Positions 12,001 to 24,871 of a stretch of DNA of 64,000 nt are shown in pieces. The DNA is from Benincasa hispida (Eukaryota > Streptophyta > Magnoliopsida > Cucurbitales > Cucurbitaceae). The notes under the pieces are model-generated. The model was not told the DNA's origin. It was given only the letters and a program-made list of their open reading frames with translations, and searched no databases. Made by a program: the position numbers and the translations under genes. The DNA lies in NCBI RefSeq assembly GCF_009727055.1, contig NC_052349.1, forward strand, positions 36,113,109 to 36,177,108, read 5' to 3'. The number at the start of each line of letters is the position of its first letter. Positions within the stretch are counted from its first letter, which is position 1.

Positions 12001-14096
12001 TATGTGATTTTCGGCTCTAGCTATTTTTAGTTCTACCATTTTAATTTTGGTTAACATATATTGTGTACTGAAGATCAATAGCCTAAATCTGTCGTTTTTG
12101 GGGCTTGCCCTATGGTTTCCATTATAGGGAAAACATTCTTTACCTTGTCTGTGTCATTGTCCTCACCTGTTTTTGAATTTTATAGGTGAACTATGAAGCA
12201 AACGGTTGGGTGGCTCATCAAGTATCGGACATCTGGGCGAAAAGTTCTCCGGATCGAGGACAGGCTGTTTGGGCTTTATGGCCAATGGGTGGAGCATGGC
12301 TTTGTACCCACCTGTGGGAGCATTACACTTACACAATGGACAAAGTAAGTTCCTGCGTGCAATTGTATGGCTGTCTTTGTTCAGTGCTTAGTTTGAGCAC
12401 AGATGTTTTGTGGTACTGAAGTTGAGTATAGAACAGTGTTACTTCTAGAGAAAAATAAGTTACCTTCGTACTGCAAATTCAGTAAACTCACCTTTAATAA
12501 ATGGAAATTTCTGTTCATTATCTTATATAATTCAATCCACCTTCAGAATTTTTTAAAAAACAAGGCATATCCTCTGATGGAAGGATGCGCATCATTTCTG
12601 TTGGATTGGTTAATTAATGGCAAGGACGGATATTTGGAAACAAACCCATCAACATCCCCAGAGCACATGTTCATAGCTCCTGATGGTAAACCTGCTAGTG
12701 TGAGTTATTCAACAACAATGGATATTGCTATCATAAAGGAGGTTTTCTCATCCATCATATCTGCTGCAGAGGTGAAGCTTTTTTGCCATGCTCGTAAAAT
12801 GGAACTTTTTTACTTCATCTGCTCGATGTATTTGTTTATGTTTTCCAAAGTTTACATGTTTAATAGATTCTGGGAAAAAGCAAGGATACTTTTATCGACA
12901 AGGTCCGAAGGGCTCAAGCTAGGCTATTACCTTATAAGATAGCTAACGATGGTTCTCTTATGGAATGGGTATGTAAGTATCTCATCTCTTAACCAGGAGC
13001 ATTGAATTATCTAGACCGCCCTAACTCAACATTTCTTGTATTAGGCTCTTGACTTCGAGGACCGAGAAGTGCATCATCGACATGTATCGCACCTGTTTGG
13101 GCTGTATCCAGGGCACACCATAACTGTTGAGAAAACTCCCAACATTTCGGAAGCTGCAAACAATACTCTTCATAAAAGAGGTTTCTAATCGTCAACCAAC
13201 TTCTTGGGATTTCGTTCTACATTAGGCTTTATTAGACATAGCCACATAGGGATGAATCTTATTTAGAATCTGTTATATTTCTGACTAGCAACCAGTACTT
13301 TTTTTTATGTAATTATTTTGGTTTGTCTGTTAATAATTTGAAAGGATATAAGATAAACTTCATTTGACCACTGTGCTAAACAACAGTGCTTATAGACTTT
13401 CTCATGTGAAACAGGAGAGGAAGGTCCAGGATGGTCGACGGCATGGAAAATCGCTCTATGGGCTCGTCTTCAGAACAGCGAGCACGCATACCGGATGGTC
13501 AATCATTTGTTCGATCTCGTGGATCCAGATCATGAAAGTGATTATGAAGGGGGCCTATACAGCAATTTGTTCACTGCCCACCCCCCTTTCCAAATAGATG
13601 CCAACTTTGGGTAAGCTACATGGTTTACACATAGTGTATTCACTTTTTTTTTGTGCATGGAGGTTGCCAATGAAGTACATTTGTAAGCCAAATGAAACAA
13701 TAGTACTCTTTCTCTGGAAAATCTACAAGCAATCTAATCATATAGTTTTTTATGCTTCTTTTCTTGGGTGCTGCTGGCCTATCCAGATTCTCAGCTGCAA
13801 TTGCTGAAATGCTCGTCCAGAGCACCGTTAAGGATCTGTACTTGCTTCCTGCTCTTCCCCGCGATGTCTGGCCGTACGGTTGCGTTAAAGGATTGAAGGC
13901 GCGGGGTGGCTTGACAGTAAACATGTGCTGGACAGGAGGGGATCTTGATGAGGTCGGTCTTTGGTCGTCAGAACAAATTTCCCTTACAACATTACACTAC
14001 AGAGGGACTACAGTAGCAGCAAATTTATCATCTGGCAAAGTCTATACTTTCAATAGGCTGTTGAAATGTGTTAGAACATACTCTCAACCAAAATGA
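9034..14096 (+). CDS. FUC95A: Alpha-L-fucosidase 2 (GH95), 10 exons, intact
   Basis: Family role: glycoside hydrolase family 95 removes alpha-1,2-linked L-fucose from xyloglucan side chains in the apoplast (Arabidopsis AXY8/FUC95A). Exons from GT/AG junctions and frame: 9034-9298, 9953-10098, 10538-11403, 11702-11834, 12186-12344, 12547-12771, 12867-12968, 13045-13180, 13415-13610, 13787-14096. They join to 2538 nt, 845 codons plus TGA, close to the about 843 aa of the Arabidopsis protein. The start at 9034 adds a basic stretch then [15 protein letters not shown] (residues 15-29), which looks like a secretion signal; ATG 9121 in the same frame would omit it. The N-terminal domain opens with [20 protein letters not shown] (60-79). 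Catalytic-site equivalents: N432 and N434 in [11 protein letters not shown]562 in STSPEH, D739 in QIDANFG. No stop or frameshift interrupts it. It is the only intact host gene in the window. Confidence 0.95.
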
Positions 14097-15929
14097 TCTT
14101 CTACCTCACAACAACAGCAATTGATTTTAAAATCTGTGAAGATGTTCTTTGATTCTTTCAGAATATGAAAGATTTCAGAATCTGAACAAGAAACTTCTTC
14201 CCACCATCTGAAAGTCCACAATTTCGTTTTGTTATACAATGATTGTTGATCAACTATTCATTATCACATTTTTTTTTGGGGAGNGTGGAATTTATTGTAT
14301 TCACACATAATAGTAGTGAATAATACTATGTTCTTAGGAATGCTTTTGATAATTTTACTATTTATTATAAAGAAATGAAGAATCTTGCCAATGTTAGTTC
14401 TTTATATAAAAGTACTTTGTATATTTCTGTATTCTGTATAACTACTCAAAAGATAGAAATGTAAAATCTGTAAAATCTTCAATAATCCACTAAAATACGC
14501 CTACAAATACGTAACGACCCGACAATCCTTATAACTATTAACACTTTATTTCTTTAATATCCGTAAATATTTTGATCAGTTTGAAGAAGTTATAAGAGTA
14601 AGTTATTATTGTCACTTATACTTAAAAAAAGAAAGAAAAAAAAAAATAAATAAAAAGTTGCAATAATTGACATATACTATCTTACTTGTGATTAAAAGTT
14701 AAATTTTTGTACCACTCTTTGTTGTACTAAAAGAAAAGTACTCTCGAGTTTCAAAATTAATGAAAGGCCAAGAAATTATTACTTTAATCATTTTTTTTCC
14801 TTTTAACTTCTTTTTTCTCTCTTTTCTAGCCTTTTTTTTTCATATTTTTTTTCTCATTTTTTCTGCATTTTCCCCTTTTTTTTCATTTCTTCTTCCATTT
14901 TTTTCCTTCTTCTAACTCTTTTTTTTTTTTTTTTTTTCTTCTTCCAAGCTTTTACTCCCACCGCCGATCCATTTCACTGGAATTTCTGCATTCACCCTCT
15001 TTTCCTGTGATTTCTTCTATTTATGTCATTGCTTTCTTCCTCTTCTTAAATCAAAGATGTAAGTTGGAGCGTGAATCAAGATGTGAGGGAGACTAAGAAA
15101 CAAAAAGAAGAAGGGACATCAGGACCAAGAAGCGATAGGAAGAATTCAAATGAAGGAAAAAATCAAGGAAAAAAATTGCAATGTTTGATAAGGAACAAGA
15201 GGAAGAAGCGAGAGGAAGAAATAGGGAGCGAGAGGAAGAAACGAGAATTCATTTGAACATCAGGCCCTTGCATGCAGTTTCAGGACAAGATGATAGTTTC
15301 ATACGTGATTGATGTAAGCAAAAAACCACTTTTCGAGCAAATTTGAATCTTTAACCAAATTTCATTTGGGTCTTCCCTACAAAAAAACCCGCACTAAAAA
15401 GGGTATGTTATACTTTGAGTCATAATAGATAAAAGAAGTTTCCATTTGTGAATTTGAATCATCAATCTTGAGGTTTGAGGTTCGATCCTCTACTCCACAT
15501 AATGTAAAAGAAAAAAATAATTTTTATTTTGTTTAACAACATATATATTTATTTCTAAAAAGAGTAATTATTTTAGATGATAAAATTGCTAAAAATATTT
15601 TAAAATATAATAGATGTCTATCAATGTCTACTACATTTTGTAATATTTATAAATAAGTTACTCATTTTTCTATATTTTAAAACAAGAAAAAAAAAAACAT
15701 ATAGATTTTAACTTTTATTTTGCTTCTTTTTAAAAAACTTTTATTTTGCTTTTAATAACTTGATAGGCATGGTTGATTGTATGTGCAGTAAAGTATTAAG
15801 ATGAACTCTTATTCAAGTTAGTATGTTAGAGATGAAGGACCTGAATGCTTTTAACAGCGTTTAGATGTTTAGAAACCAGATTAATTATTTTTTTAAAAAA
15901 ATCCAAAGACAGAAATTAGTATTTCAAAA
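14097..15929. other. 3' flank and intergenic region
   Basis: The fucosidase 3' UTR and poly(A) site should lie in the first few hundred bases. One ambiguous base (N) is at 14284. A C/T-rich tract runs from about 14790 to 15050. An ORF at 15071-15256 is charged low-complexity sequence without recognisable motifs. A tRNA-B-box-like GGTTCGATCC lies at about 15480, possibly a SINE remnant. Confidence 0.45.
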
Positions 15930-17794
15930 CGAAGGAAGCTATGAAGGTCCTGAGTGAAAACATGGAGATCAGTCCCAATTTTAATTTTACGCAGAATATC
16001 AATTACATGCTAATTGAACAAGAAAAGAGAGAATTAGGGTTTCTAGAAAACTCTTACCTTTGAAGAACATTTTCTTGAACAAATCCAAATGGCCACTACC
16101 AAAAGTGTTTCCTCTGTATTTTCTAAGATGAGAATCTAAGAAATTGCATGGGCTCTTGAAATTTTGGAAGACAGGGAGATTGGGAGGAATTGATAAAAGA
16201 GAAAAACTAAAAAACAATTTCTTGCAGAGTTCTTTTTCAGAGAAAATTTCTTCTATTTAAACTCAACCAACCTCTATGCACTCTCACCCATACATGCACT
16301 AGGTACAGAGAAAAATGGGGAGTTACAACTCCCTCCCCAAAACATTTTAAAAAAATAAATTAAAATAATTTATTTTAATAAACTATTTAATATATATTTA
16401 TATGATAATCACTTTTATATTAAACTATATTTATATCAAATATAACATATAACCTATAGCTTAATATTGTATCAAATACAATATAACCTATAGTTTTAAA
16501 TTCTTTCATTAATAGTATTTAATATAAATCCCATTTATATTAAATTCAATTATATGAATCCAATTCATATAATTAATATTTGAATCATATTCAAATATTT
16601 ATTTCCTCTCAAATAAAATTTATATTATAATGTATCAAATACATTATATTAATTATATCATACATAATTAAATTAAATTAATTATATTACATATAATTAA
16701 TTCCCTCATTTAATTTGAATAATTCAAATTAATCCAAAATTGATTCTCATTAAACCCCGTTGAGCTATAGAGGGGACCTTTATGGACTTGTGGATTAAAG
16801 CTCCAATGATACTTGAATAATTAATTAAACTCCCCTTTAATCAATTTATTCAACATCCATTAACTGTCGGGTACTCCACTAAAGACCGAAAACTGCACTC
16901 TTCGTATTACAGATATATTTATGCGTCGATTGGATATAACCAATCAAAAGTACAATGACCCTTCACAAATTGCTCATAAGTACAACTAGGCCAAAATTAT
17001 CGATTTGCCCATGTAGTTACATCTAACTTTTTAAGTACTATTGATCTCTCTAATGAACAATAAGTCATAGTCCAACTATGACAAACCCTTCTCGGGCTAG
17101 GAGAGGTGTGACGTCACATTGTTCAAGCCTTGGAATCGCCCTTAAGGGAGCAATTTATCTACTTTCTCCGACGTCGAGGAATGAGTGAATTTTGTCTTGT
17201 ATAGCTGTGTTATCAGCTCCCTAATCAAACGAATCCCCAAAATGGTAGGCTTATTGAGTCAACGATCTGACCAATCTCACCCATACAAATCAAAGAACCA
17301 CCTTCATAAGCAGGAGTTCATAATTCACTCAAGATTCAGGTCATGTCACCTATGGTCATCCTGGTGAAATATAAGTCTCAATTATGAATGGCGCTATGTA
17401 ATGAGGCTAGTCATTTTGTGGTCCGGTCTTATACAACCTCCTTTATATAGAATATCCTCGCTCACATGTTACCACATGAATGATCAGGATTAAATCATTT
17501 GTAGCACTTTACAACAATTGTAACATCTACAAAGCAGGTCGTACTCAGAGTGTCACCAAGATAAGGTATCCAACCTTACCCATCTACTACAAACCATTTA
17601 GGTTATCACTTAAACATGATCCACCAGTATGTCTTTACATACATGTTTAAGCTACAGATGATAACCTTGGATGTTAGTTTATTGGTTTACGAGTTTAATG
17701 CTACTAAATGTCAAATAAAACATCTCATATTTTATTAAATAAATAAAATTACAAACTACAGGACTCTATGAGATTTAGGGCATTAACCCCAACA
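15930..17794 (-). mobile_element. Element 1, 3' LTR
   Basis: On the minus strand it runs TGTTGGGGTTAATGCCC... to ...CTTCG; the last base is changed from the usual CTTCA. Length is about 1865 bp. It aligns block by block with the split 5' LTR, for example GGGCTCTTGAAATTTTGG and CTTGCAGAGTTCTTTTTCAG near 16150-16240 and 35330-35420. The minus-strand segment AAGTGGAAGAT immediately before the LTR start is the polypurine tract. Confidence 0.85.
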
Positions 17795-17805
17795 ATCTTC
17801 CACTT
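17795..17805 (-). other. Polypurine tract of element 1
   Basis: The minus strand reads AAGTGGAAGAT directly before the LTR start TGTTGGGG, the usual position of the plus-strand primer in an LTR retrotransposon. Confidence 0.7.
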
Positions 17806-17929
17806 GTCCTAAAGCTAGTGGGGTGTACAATATACAAGTCATACTAATATACAAGTACACAAAACAATAAAGTAGGGCATAAAACACGCCTAGTACAAAA
17901 TCTCCCACTTGTCCTAGACTAAATGTGGC

Positions 17930-20900
17930 CTGTATCGTAGACCCATACTCTGCAGGTGACTCTCAAACAACTTAGCCGTGAGGGCCTTTGTAAATAGATC
18001 GGCAACGTTGTGCTCCGAAGCTATCCGTGTGACGATCACGTCCCTTCGATGCACAATCTCTCAAATGAGATGATACTTTCGTTCTATATGCTTCCCGCGC
18101 TTGTGACTCCGAGGCTCTCGGGAATTAGCCATAGCACTGCTATTATCACAATAAAGGATGATAGGTTTTGACTAGGGATGTTCAAAAAATCCGATGACCC
18201 GAAAAAACCAATCAACCCAACCTAACCCGCGCAGTTTGGGTTGGGTTAGGTTAGGTTTAAATAAATAAAAATTTTATGGGTTGAGTTGATTCAAAGGTTC
18301 ACCTAATATAACCCAAACCAACCCGAACCAGCCCGAACTTATTATTACCTTTAAAATATTTTTTTTATTACTTATAACACAATTATTTTTATATATATTG
18401 ATTTTAATTTTATTTAATTTCAATATTTTTTTAATAATCTATTCTTCAGCAACTCTTAAAAGTAGTTTCTTTGCACTTTAGAAAGAAAGTTTTCACTATA
18501 TAATTTGAAATTGAGTTGTTAATCTTAATTCAATATATGAAAATAATTAAATAAGTTTTTTTACATATTTACATTGTGCTTCTTTTTAGAACAAAATTTT
18601 AAACAAATGACTCGATTAACTCGAACCAACCCAACCCAAATATTTCATGGTTGGGTTGGGTTAGTTTAATTTTTTAATAAGGGTTATTTGGGTTGAAGAA
18701 ATTTATAACCTGAACAATTGGGTTGGGTTCAAAAAGTCTTTCAACCCAACCCAATCCAACCCATGAACACCCCTAGTTTTGACATGTCTGGAACCACTTC
18801 TAGATCAATAAAAAATTTTCTAAGCCACACAACTTCTTTAGCATCTTCACAAGCCGCTACGTACTCAGCCTCTATGGTGGAGTCAGTAATGCACCACTGG
18901 TTGGTGCTCCGCGAGACTATTGTTCCTTTGTTAAGAGTGAACACTGTTTCTGATGTGGATTTCTTAGAATCCTTATCAGTTTGAAAATTAGAGTTTGTAT
19001 ATCCTGTAAGGATCAAATCCTTAAAACCATAGACGAGCATGTAGTCCCTCGTTCTCTGTAGATACTTGAGGATATTCTTAACGGCGGTCCAGCGATCAAA
19101 TCCTAGATTAGACTGATATTTACTGATTATCCCCATTGCAGAGCAGATGTCAGGTTTAGTACATAACATCGCATATATCAAGCTGCCAATATTCAATGCA
19201 TAGGAGATCCGTCTCGTTTCCTCAACCTCTTGAGGTGTCTTAGGACACTGTTCCTTAGACAATATAACTCCATGTCTGAAAGGGAGTAAACCCCTCTTGG
19301 TGTTCTGCATCGAGAATTTGACAAGTATTTTTTCAATGTACGACATTTGAGACAGAGCTAAAGTTTTGTTCTTTCGATTTATAAAGATCTGAAGCCCAGA
19401 ACAAACTGCACCTCTCCCAAATCTTTCATTTGGAATTGGGTTGCTAGCCAATTCTTAATTTCAGTTAGTAGACCTACATCATTCTCTATGTGTAGGATAT
19501 CATCTACATACAATACTAGAAAGGCTACTAAACTGTTGATGATTCTCTTATAAACACAAGGCTCATCAACATTTTGATCAAAGTCGTAAGAAGATCGAGA
19601 AGCTTGCTTCAATCTATAGATGAACTAATTAAGCTTGCAAATATTTTGCTCTTGACCTTAGGTTATGAATCCCTTAGACTGCTCCAAATAAATGGTCTCC
19701 TCAAGATTATTATTCAAAAAGACAATTTTGACATCCATTTGTCAAATCTCATAGTTATAATATGAGGCAATGTACAGGGGGATCCAGATAGACTTCAATA
19801 TGGCAACAGGTGAGAAAGTCTCCTCATAGTCAACTCCCTCAACTTGGGTATAACCCTTTGCCACAAGTCTAGCTTTGAAGATTTGCACCTTCTTATTAGC
19901 ATCCCGTTTTCTCTTGTAGATCAATTTGCAACCTATAGGTTTAACACCATCATGTCGATCTACAAGATCCTAAAAAGAACAGAAGTACATAGATTCCAAT
20001 TCAATATCCATAGCTTTGATCCACTCATCTTTGTCAACATCCTCCATTGTCTTTTTGTAAGATAATAGACCTTCAACATCTCCATCAGCTACCATAGCTA
20101 GGATTTCTGTTAAACCCATATAAGGATAGGCATGTTCACAACCCTCCCACTACGTCGAGATTCCCTCAACACTTCAGATGGACATGACCTACTAGATGAA
20201 CCAACGTCAACAACTCTTGTTGAGGTGTTGGGTTCTTCAATAACTCTTGTTAAAGGTTCAGTAATTTCCTTAAAAAGTTCATTCAACATAATCTTACTGC
20301 GTGGCTTATGCTCTCTTATGTGGTCCTCTTATAAAAATGTAACGTTTGTCAACACAAACACTTTATTTTCTTTAGGATCGTAGAAGTATCCATCTCTCGT
20401 TCCTTTAGGGTAATCTACAAATAGGCATAATTTTGAATGAGGTTCCAATTTCTTAGGATTTTCCTCAAGCACTTGTGTTGGGCAACCCTAGATCCCGAAA
20501 TGGCATAAACTAGCTTTACGACCATTTCATAATTCCAAAGGTGTTCTCGTAGCACTCTTGGATGAAACACAGTTCAAAATTAAAGTTGCAGTCTATACTG
20601 CATAACCCCAAAACGAGTCCGATAGGAAAGCATAACTCATCATAGACCGAACCATATCCAACAAGGTTCGATTTCTCTTTTCTGATACACCATTCTGTTG
20701 AGATGTACCAAGTGCTGAATGTTGAAATACAATTCCTTGTTCTATCAAATAATTCTGGAATTTAAGATCCAAAAACTCTCCACCTCAATCAGATCGAAAT
20801 TTCTTAATTGTTTTATTTAATACATTTTCAACTTCAGTCTTAAACTCTTTGAACTTTTCAAAAACTTCAAACTTATGTTGCATTAAACAAACATACCCAT

Positions 20901-21870
20901 ATCTTGAATAATCATTATAAAAGTGATGAAATATTCAAACCCTCCTCTTACTTTAACATTCATCAGACCATAAAGGTCTAAATGTACAAACTCTAAGGGT
21001 TCTTTGGCCCTATGACCTTTTCTAGCAAAAGATCTTTTAGTCATTTTGCCTTTAAGGCATGACTCACACACAGGTAAAGAATTTTCTTCTAACTCACTTA
21101 GAAGTCTATTCTTAATCAATCTCTCAATATTATTGAGATTGATGTGTCCTAACCTTAGGTGCCAAAGACAAGCATTTTTTTAAGGAGAAATTTTAAGTCT
21201 CTTATTTTGAGTTACCACAGTTTTAAACATTTTAGTGTCTAGGAGGGTTTTGGTTGGTAACGATCTTAGCACATATAAATTATTTTCTAGCTTAGCAGAA
21301 CAAACATCTATACTATTCTTGGAAATAAACAATTTATTTACAGAGAAATATACATAATAGTGTTGTTCAATCAAACACTTTATAGAAATGAAGTTCCTCT
21401 TTAGTTTAGGAACAACAAATACATTTTCTACGAAATATATCTATTATGTAAAGTAAGCCCGAGTCCTCCCATTACCACGGCTGAGACGACGTGTCCAATT
21501 CCAACACGCATCGTCATCTCCACAACTTCTAGTTGCCGCTAGGAACTAATTCCCTGAAATGAAGAATAAACATGGTTAGTGGTATCTGAATCAATTATCC
21601 AGGCTGAATCGTCATACTTCACTAAACAACTCTCCCATACAAGTAAATCACATTTACCTTTCTTGACCTTTTTCTTTTTTGCCAAGTATTTGGGACAGTT
21701 CCTCTTCCAATGTCCCTCATGGTTGTAATGGAAATAGATTCCTTTTGCAACCTTGGCCTTCTTGCCCTTCTGGGCAACAACTGGTGGGTTAGCTTTCCCA
21801 TTTCCACCTTTCTTCTTTTTCCACTTTTTGGTGTCAGAAGAAGAAGACACAGGCTTAGTTCTAGAGGATG
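17930..21870 (-). pseudogene. Element 1 pol: protease, integrase, reverse transcriptase, RNase H (broken)
   Basis: Copia order is visible on the minus strand. A zinc knuckle near 21700-21745 is damaged: both leading Cys of CX2CX4HX4C are Tyr (YFHYNHEGHWKRNC). The protease site near 21570-21600 reads DSDTTNH instead of DSGATNH. Integrase N-terminal remnants are at about 20883-21200 (CESCLKGKMTKRSF, then HLDLYG). Reverse transcriptase pieces are at about 19379-19924, including [11 protein letters not shown] and the catalytic YVDDIL near 19500. RNase H follows from about 19060 (IEAEYVAACEDAKEVVWL) and is split by an hAT MITE at 18173-18775. Several stops and frame changes separate the blocks, so no functional polyprotein is possible. 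Confidence 0.85.
18165..18783. mobile_element. hAT MITE with perfect 8-bp target-site duplication
   Basis: The element proper is 18173-18775 (603 bp). Its ends are TAGGGATGTTCA and TGAACACCCCTA, inverted repeats of the hAT type. GTTTTGAC flanks it on both sides (18165-18172 and 18776-18783), an exact 8-bp duplication diagnostic of hAT insertion. The subterminal regions are rich in AACCCAACCC / GGGTTGGGTT. It has no coding capacity. It interrupts the RNase H domain of element 1, so it inserted after that element. Confidence 0.9.
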
Positions 21871-21875
21871 ATTCC

Positions 21876-22514
21876 CTATGCCCCTTCCTTTTGTTCCTTG
21901 ATTTTCATCAAGGACTGTAAAGTCTGTAGCTCATTAAGCAAAGTGGTTAAGTTGTAGTCAATCCTATTCATAACAGCATTGCTACGAAACTGTAGAAAAC
22001 TTTCAGGCAAAGATTCCAAGATGAAGCTAGCCTGATTGGCCTTATTGATGATAGACACATTCATCTCCGTCACGTTGAAATGGACCATTATGTTGAGAAC
22101 ATGTTCTCTAATAGATGCCCCATTTTGTATATGAGCATTGAAGATATGTTTTAGAGCGTCATGTCTGGGTTGCGCGGATGGTTGCCCAAACATCCCCCGC
22201 AGAGACTCCATGATCTCACAGGCAGTGATTATCGACTCTTACTTCTCGGTCAAGCTTTTAGAAAAACTAGCTAAGATATACATTCAGGCCTTCTCATTTT
22301 CCCGTACCCAATGCTCATATGCCTCTCAAATGTTTCGAGTGGCATTTTGAGCTGGTACAGGAGAACAATCCTCCATTAGGACAAATCTAAGGTCATCAAT
22401 GATTAAAGTTGTGTTGATTGTGTCTTTCCATGTAGTATAATTTTCGTCAGTAAGTTTGTCGGCAGCGAGTAAGTTTAGTGTCACGGAAGTCATAATGTAA
22501 TTTGCTGAAACCAT
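21876..22514 (-). pseudogene. Element 1 gag (capsid), broken
   Basis: The minus strand encodes the Copia gag N-terminus (LTDENYTTWKDTI near the start, then EIMESLRGMFGQ, then a segment matching the gag of element 2 at 40024-40617). It is split into at least two open pieces (22514-22326 and 22211-21876) by a stop in the region between. It would form the virus-like particle shell if intact. Confidence 0.8.
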
Positions 22515-22935
22515 AAAATTTATTTATATTAGTATTATATGCATTAACCCATTTGCAAAAAACCAATCAAATTTAGCAAAATAATCTAATGCACCCTAAG
22601 TTACATCTATTTTGTAATGATGTTCAAGTGAGACAGAACAAAAGCCATCGTAGGATGATCAGATGCCTCTTCACTAAAATGAGACTATCTCAACCAATAG
22701 ACAGAACAATCCCTTATTACTGTAACTATCAGTCACCATTGTTTGGTCCATAAATTGTTAAACTCGCTTAACATTTTCTTGTAAATGTAATCCCTCATTT
22801 TAGATCCTAGAGTTCCGCCTCAATGAGCCAACTATAGGGAAAAACTGATTGGGGAAAAAACTAAAGCAACCCTATCCATTTCTGGAGTTTGAAGTAAAGA
22901 ATCATGCAAATGTCATCCATAGGAGGACACAAACA
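22515..22935 (-). other. Element 1 leader, gag-proximal part
   Basis: It is alignable in reverse with 39600-40020 of element 2, for example GCAACCCTATCCATTTCT and the run up to the gag start. It is non-coding and ends at the solo LTR insertion point AAACA. Confidence 0.75.
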
Positions 22936-24795
22936 TGAAGGAGTATATCAGTATGCAGCAGAAGCAACAAAAATCAATAAGCATTCTAATTCATTAATTT
23001 TGATTGTAAATAAAGCATGCTCATACAATAATAAGAGGGTTTCAAGTAATACCTTTGTAGAACTTCTTTAATCTCAAAATCAGCTGCAAATCCTCTCCAA
23101 ATCTCGTTGTGAACCTCCTCAAGATCTTCCCCACTATTCTCTTGGAGATTTAGATTGAGTTGTGGGAATCTAGATAAGCTTGAATGAAGGGAACTTGGAG
23201 AAGAGCTCACTGCACCATCCACTTAAAGAACACCTTTCTTCAACTCAATTTTTTCAGTAAAAAAACTCTATTGATACATGCCTCAATTCCACTTCCATCT
23301 TCTCTATTTATTGCAGGACATTCATGCAAAGAAGATGGCTACATGAGATGTAGCTCATGCTTGGATTATTGAAGCCAAACTTAAGTGGGTTTAATGTGAG
23401 CTAGTTGAAGGTGTTAATGGAAAAAAACCATAATTCTATTTTGTGTTTTTCAAACTTTTCAATTTTACCAAATGATTTCAAAAATGAAAACTTTATTAAT
23501 TTTATAAAATTAATTTCACAAATTAATCTTCTAAATAAAATTAATAAATAATTAATTAAACAATTTAATTAATTCTAATTAATTTAATATCAAATATTAA
23601 ATTAATTTTACACAAATTCCACCTTCATGAATCCCTATTCATAAATTTAATATTTAAATCCTATTTAAATATTTAATTAATTCTCCAATTTCGTATAATT
23701 CTAATTTGAACATTTCAAATTAACTTATCACGCTACTTTAAAGTTAATCCATTTACGAGCTAGTAGGGGACCTCACGAACCTACAGATCATGGGCTTCAA
23801 CGGTCCGAGATTAATTGACTAAACTCTTTACACCGATTTACACTCCATTCGTTAACTAATGGATCACTCCACTAAAGGCCATAGTTGCATTCCCCTCACT
23901 GTAAATATATTATGTCCACATGATTTAACCATAATTATTAACTCGACCCTTCACAGGTTGTTCGTAATAACAGTTGGATCAAATGTTTATTTTACCATCG
24001 AGATTACATCTTGTTCTTTAAGTTCCTACTGATCCTCTAATGAACAATTTATTTTGTGATCTAGTCACTAAACCAAATTCCTCTCAACCTAGTGAGAGGG
24101 TGTAGCCTCTAGTTCAAGACTTGGATTCAGTACTTAAGAGAACAACCTTTCTCCTATTCCCAAATCGGGTAGACGTGAATTTGGTCTTACAGCCTATGTC
24201 TCCAGCTATCTACTTGGTCTTACCCCTGAAATGAGAGGCTTATTGAGCCGGCGCTGTTGAGCCAACCCTCACCTATGCAAATCTAAGGATAATCCCAAAT
24301 AAATAGGAGTTCATAGTTAGCTTAGGATTAAGAACGAATTACCTAGGTCATCTAAGTGAAATAGTCAGTCTTATACAGTAAACAACATTATAAAGTAAGA
24401 GTGACCTATTTCTTGGTCCGATCTTATGCAAACTCATTGCGTAGGATGCCCCCACTCCTCATGTCAATACATGGACGAATCTGAATCACTTCGTTTGTAG
24501 TATCTTTACAACACTTTGTAACAACTATAGAGTAGGCCGCATCCAATAGTGTTACCAGAATAAGGTACCCAACCTTAATCATGTATTATAGACTGTTTTG
24601 GTTGTTTACTCGAACTCGATCCATCTCTATGTCTCTACATAAAGTTCAAGTATTCATATAATAGCCATGGATCTTAGTTTATAGGATTTAGACTTTTACA
24701 TATGCAATTTATAGAATCAATAATAAGTTTATTAACTATCGAATATGTTTATCTTTCAAAAACTGCGAGTTTTAGACATAAAACCCAACAAAACA
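22931..24795 (-). mobile_element. Copia-type solo LTR with perfect 5-bp TSD
   Basis: The LTR proper is 22936-24790 (1855 bp). The minus strand begins TGTTGGGTTTTATGTC and ends CTCCTTCA. AAACA flanks both sides (22931-22935 and 24791-24795). The flanking leader sequence reads straight across when compared with the uninterrupted leader near 39590-39650. It is a sister family of the element 1 LTR, resembling the LTRs at 59378-60306. Confidence 0.85.
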
Positions 24796-24871
24796 AAGGT
24801 ACCTCGAGGTCGAGCATGAAACTTTACTACAAATGAATGAGAGAGACCGTGGGTTGTGTTGATACACATCC

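Noticed and set aside
14508..14620. Start of another LTR (TAACGACCCGAC resembles the TGTAACAACCCGACC terminus at 3098)
   Set aside because: Similarity covers only about 12 bases and no matching end or target-site duplication was found.
15071..15256. Lys/Glu/Arg-rich 61-codon ORF
   Set aside because: Purine-rich low-complexity sequence with no start context or homology clue.
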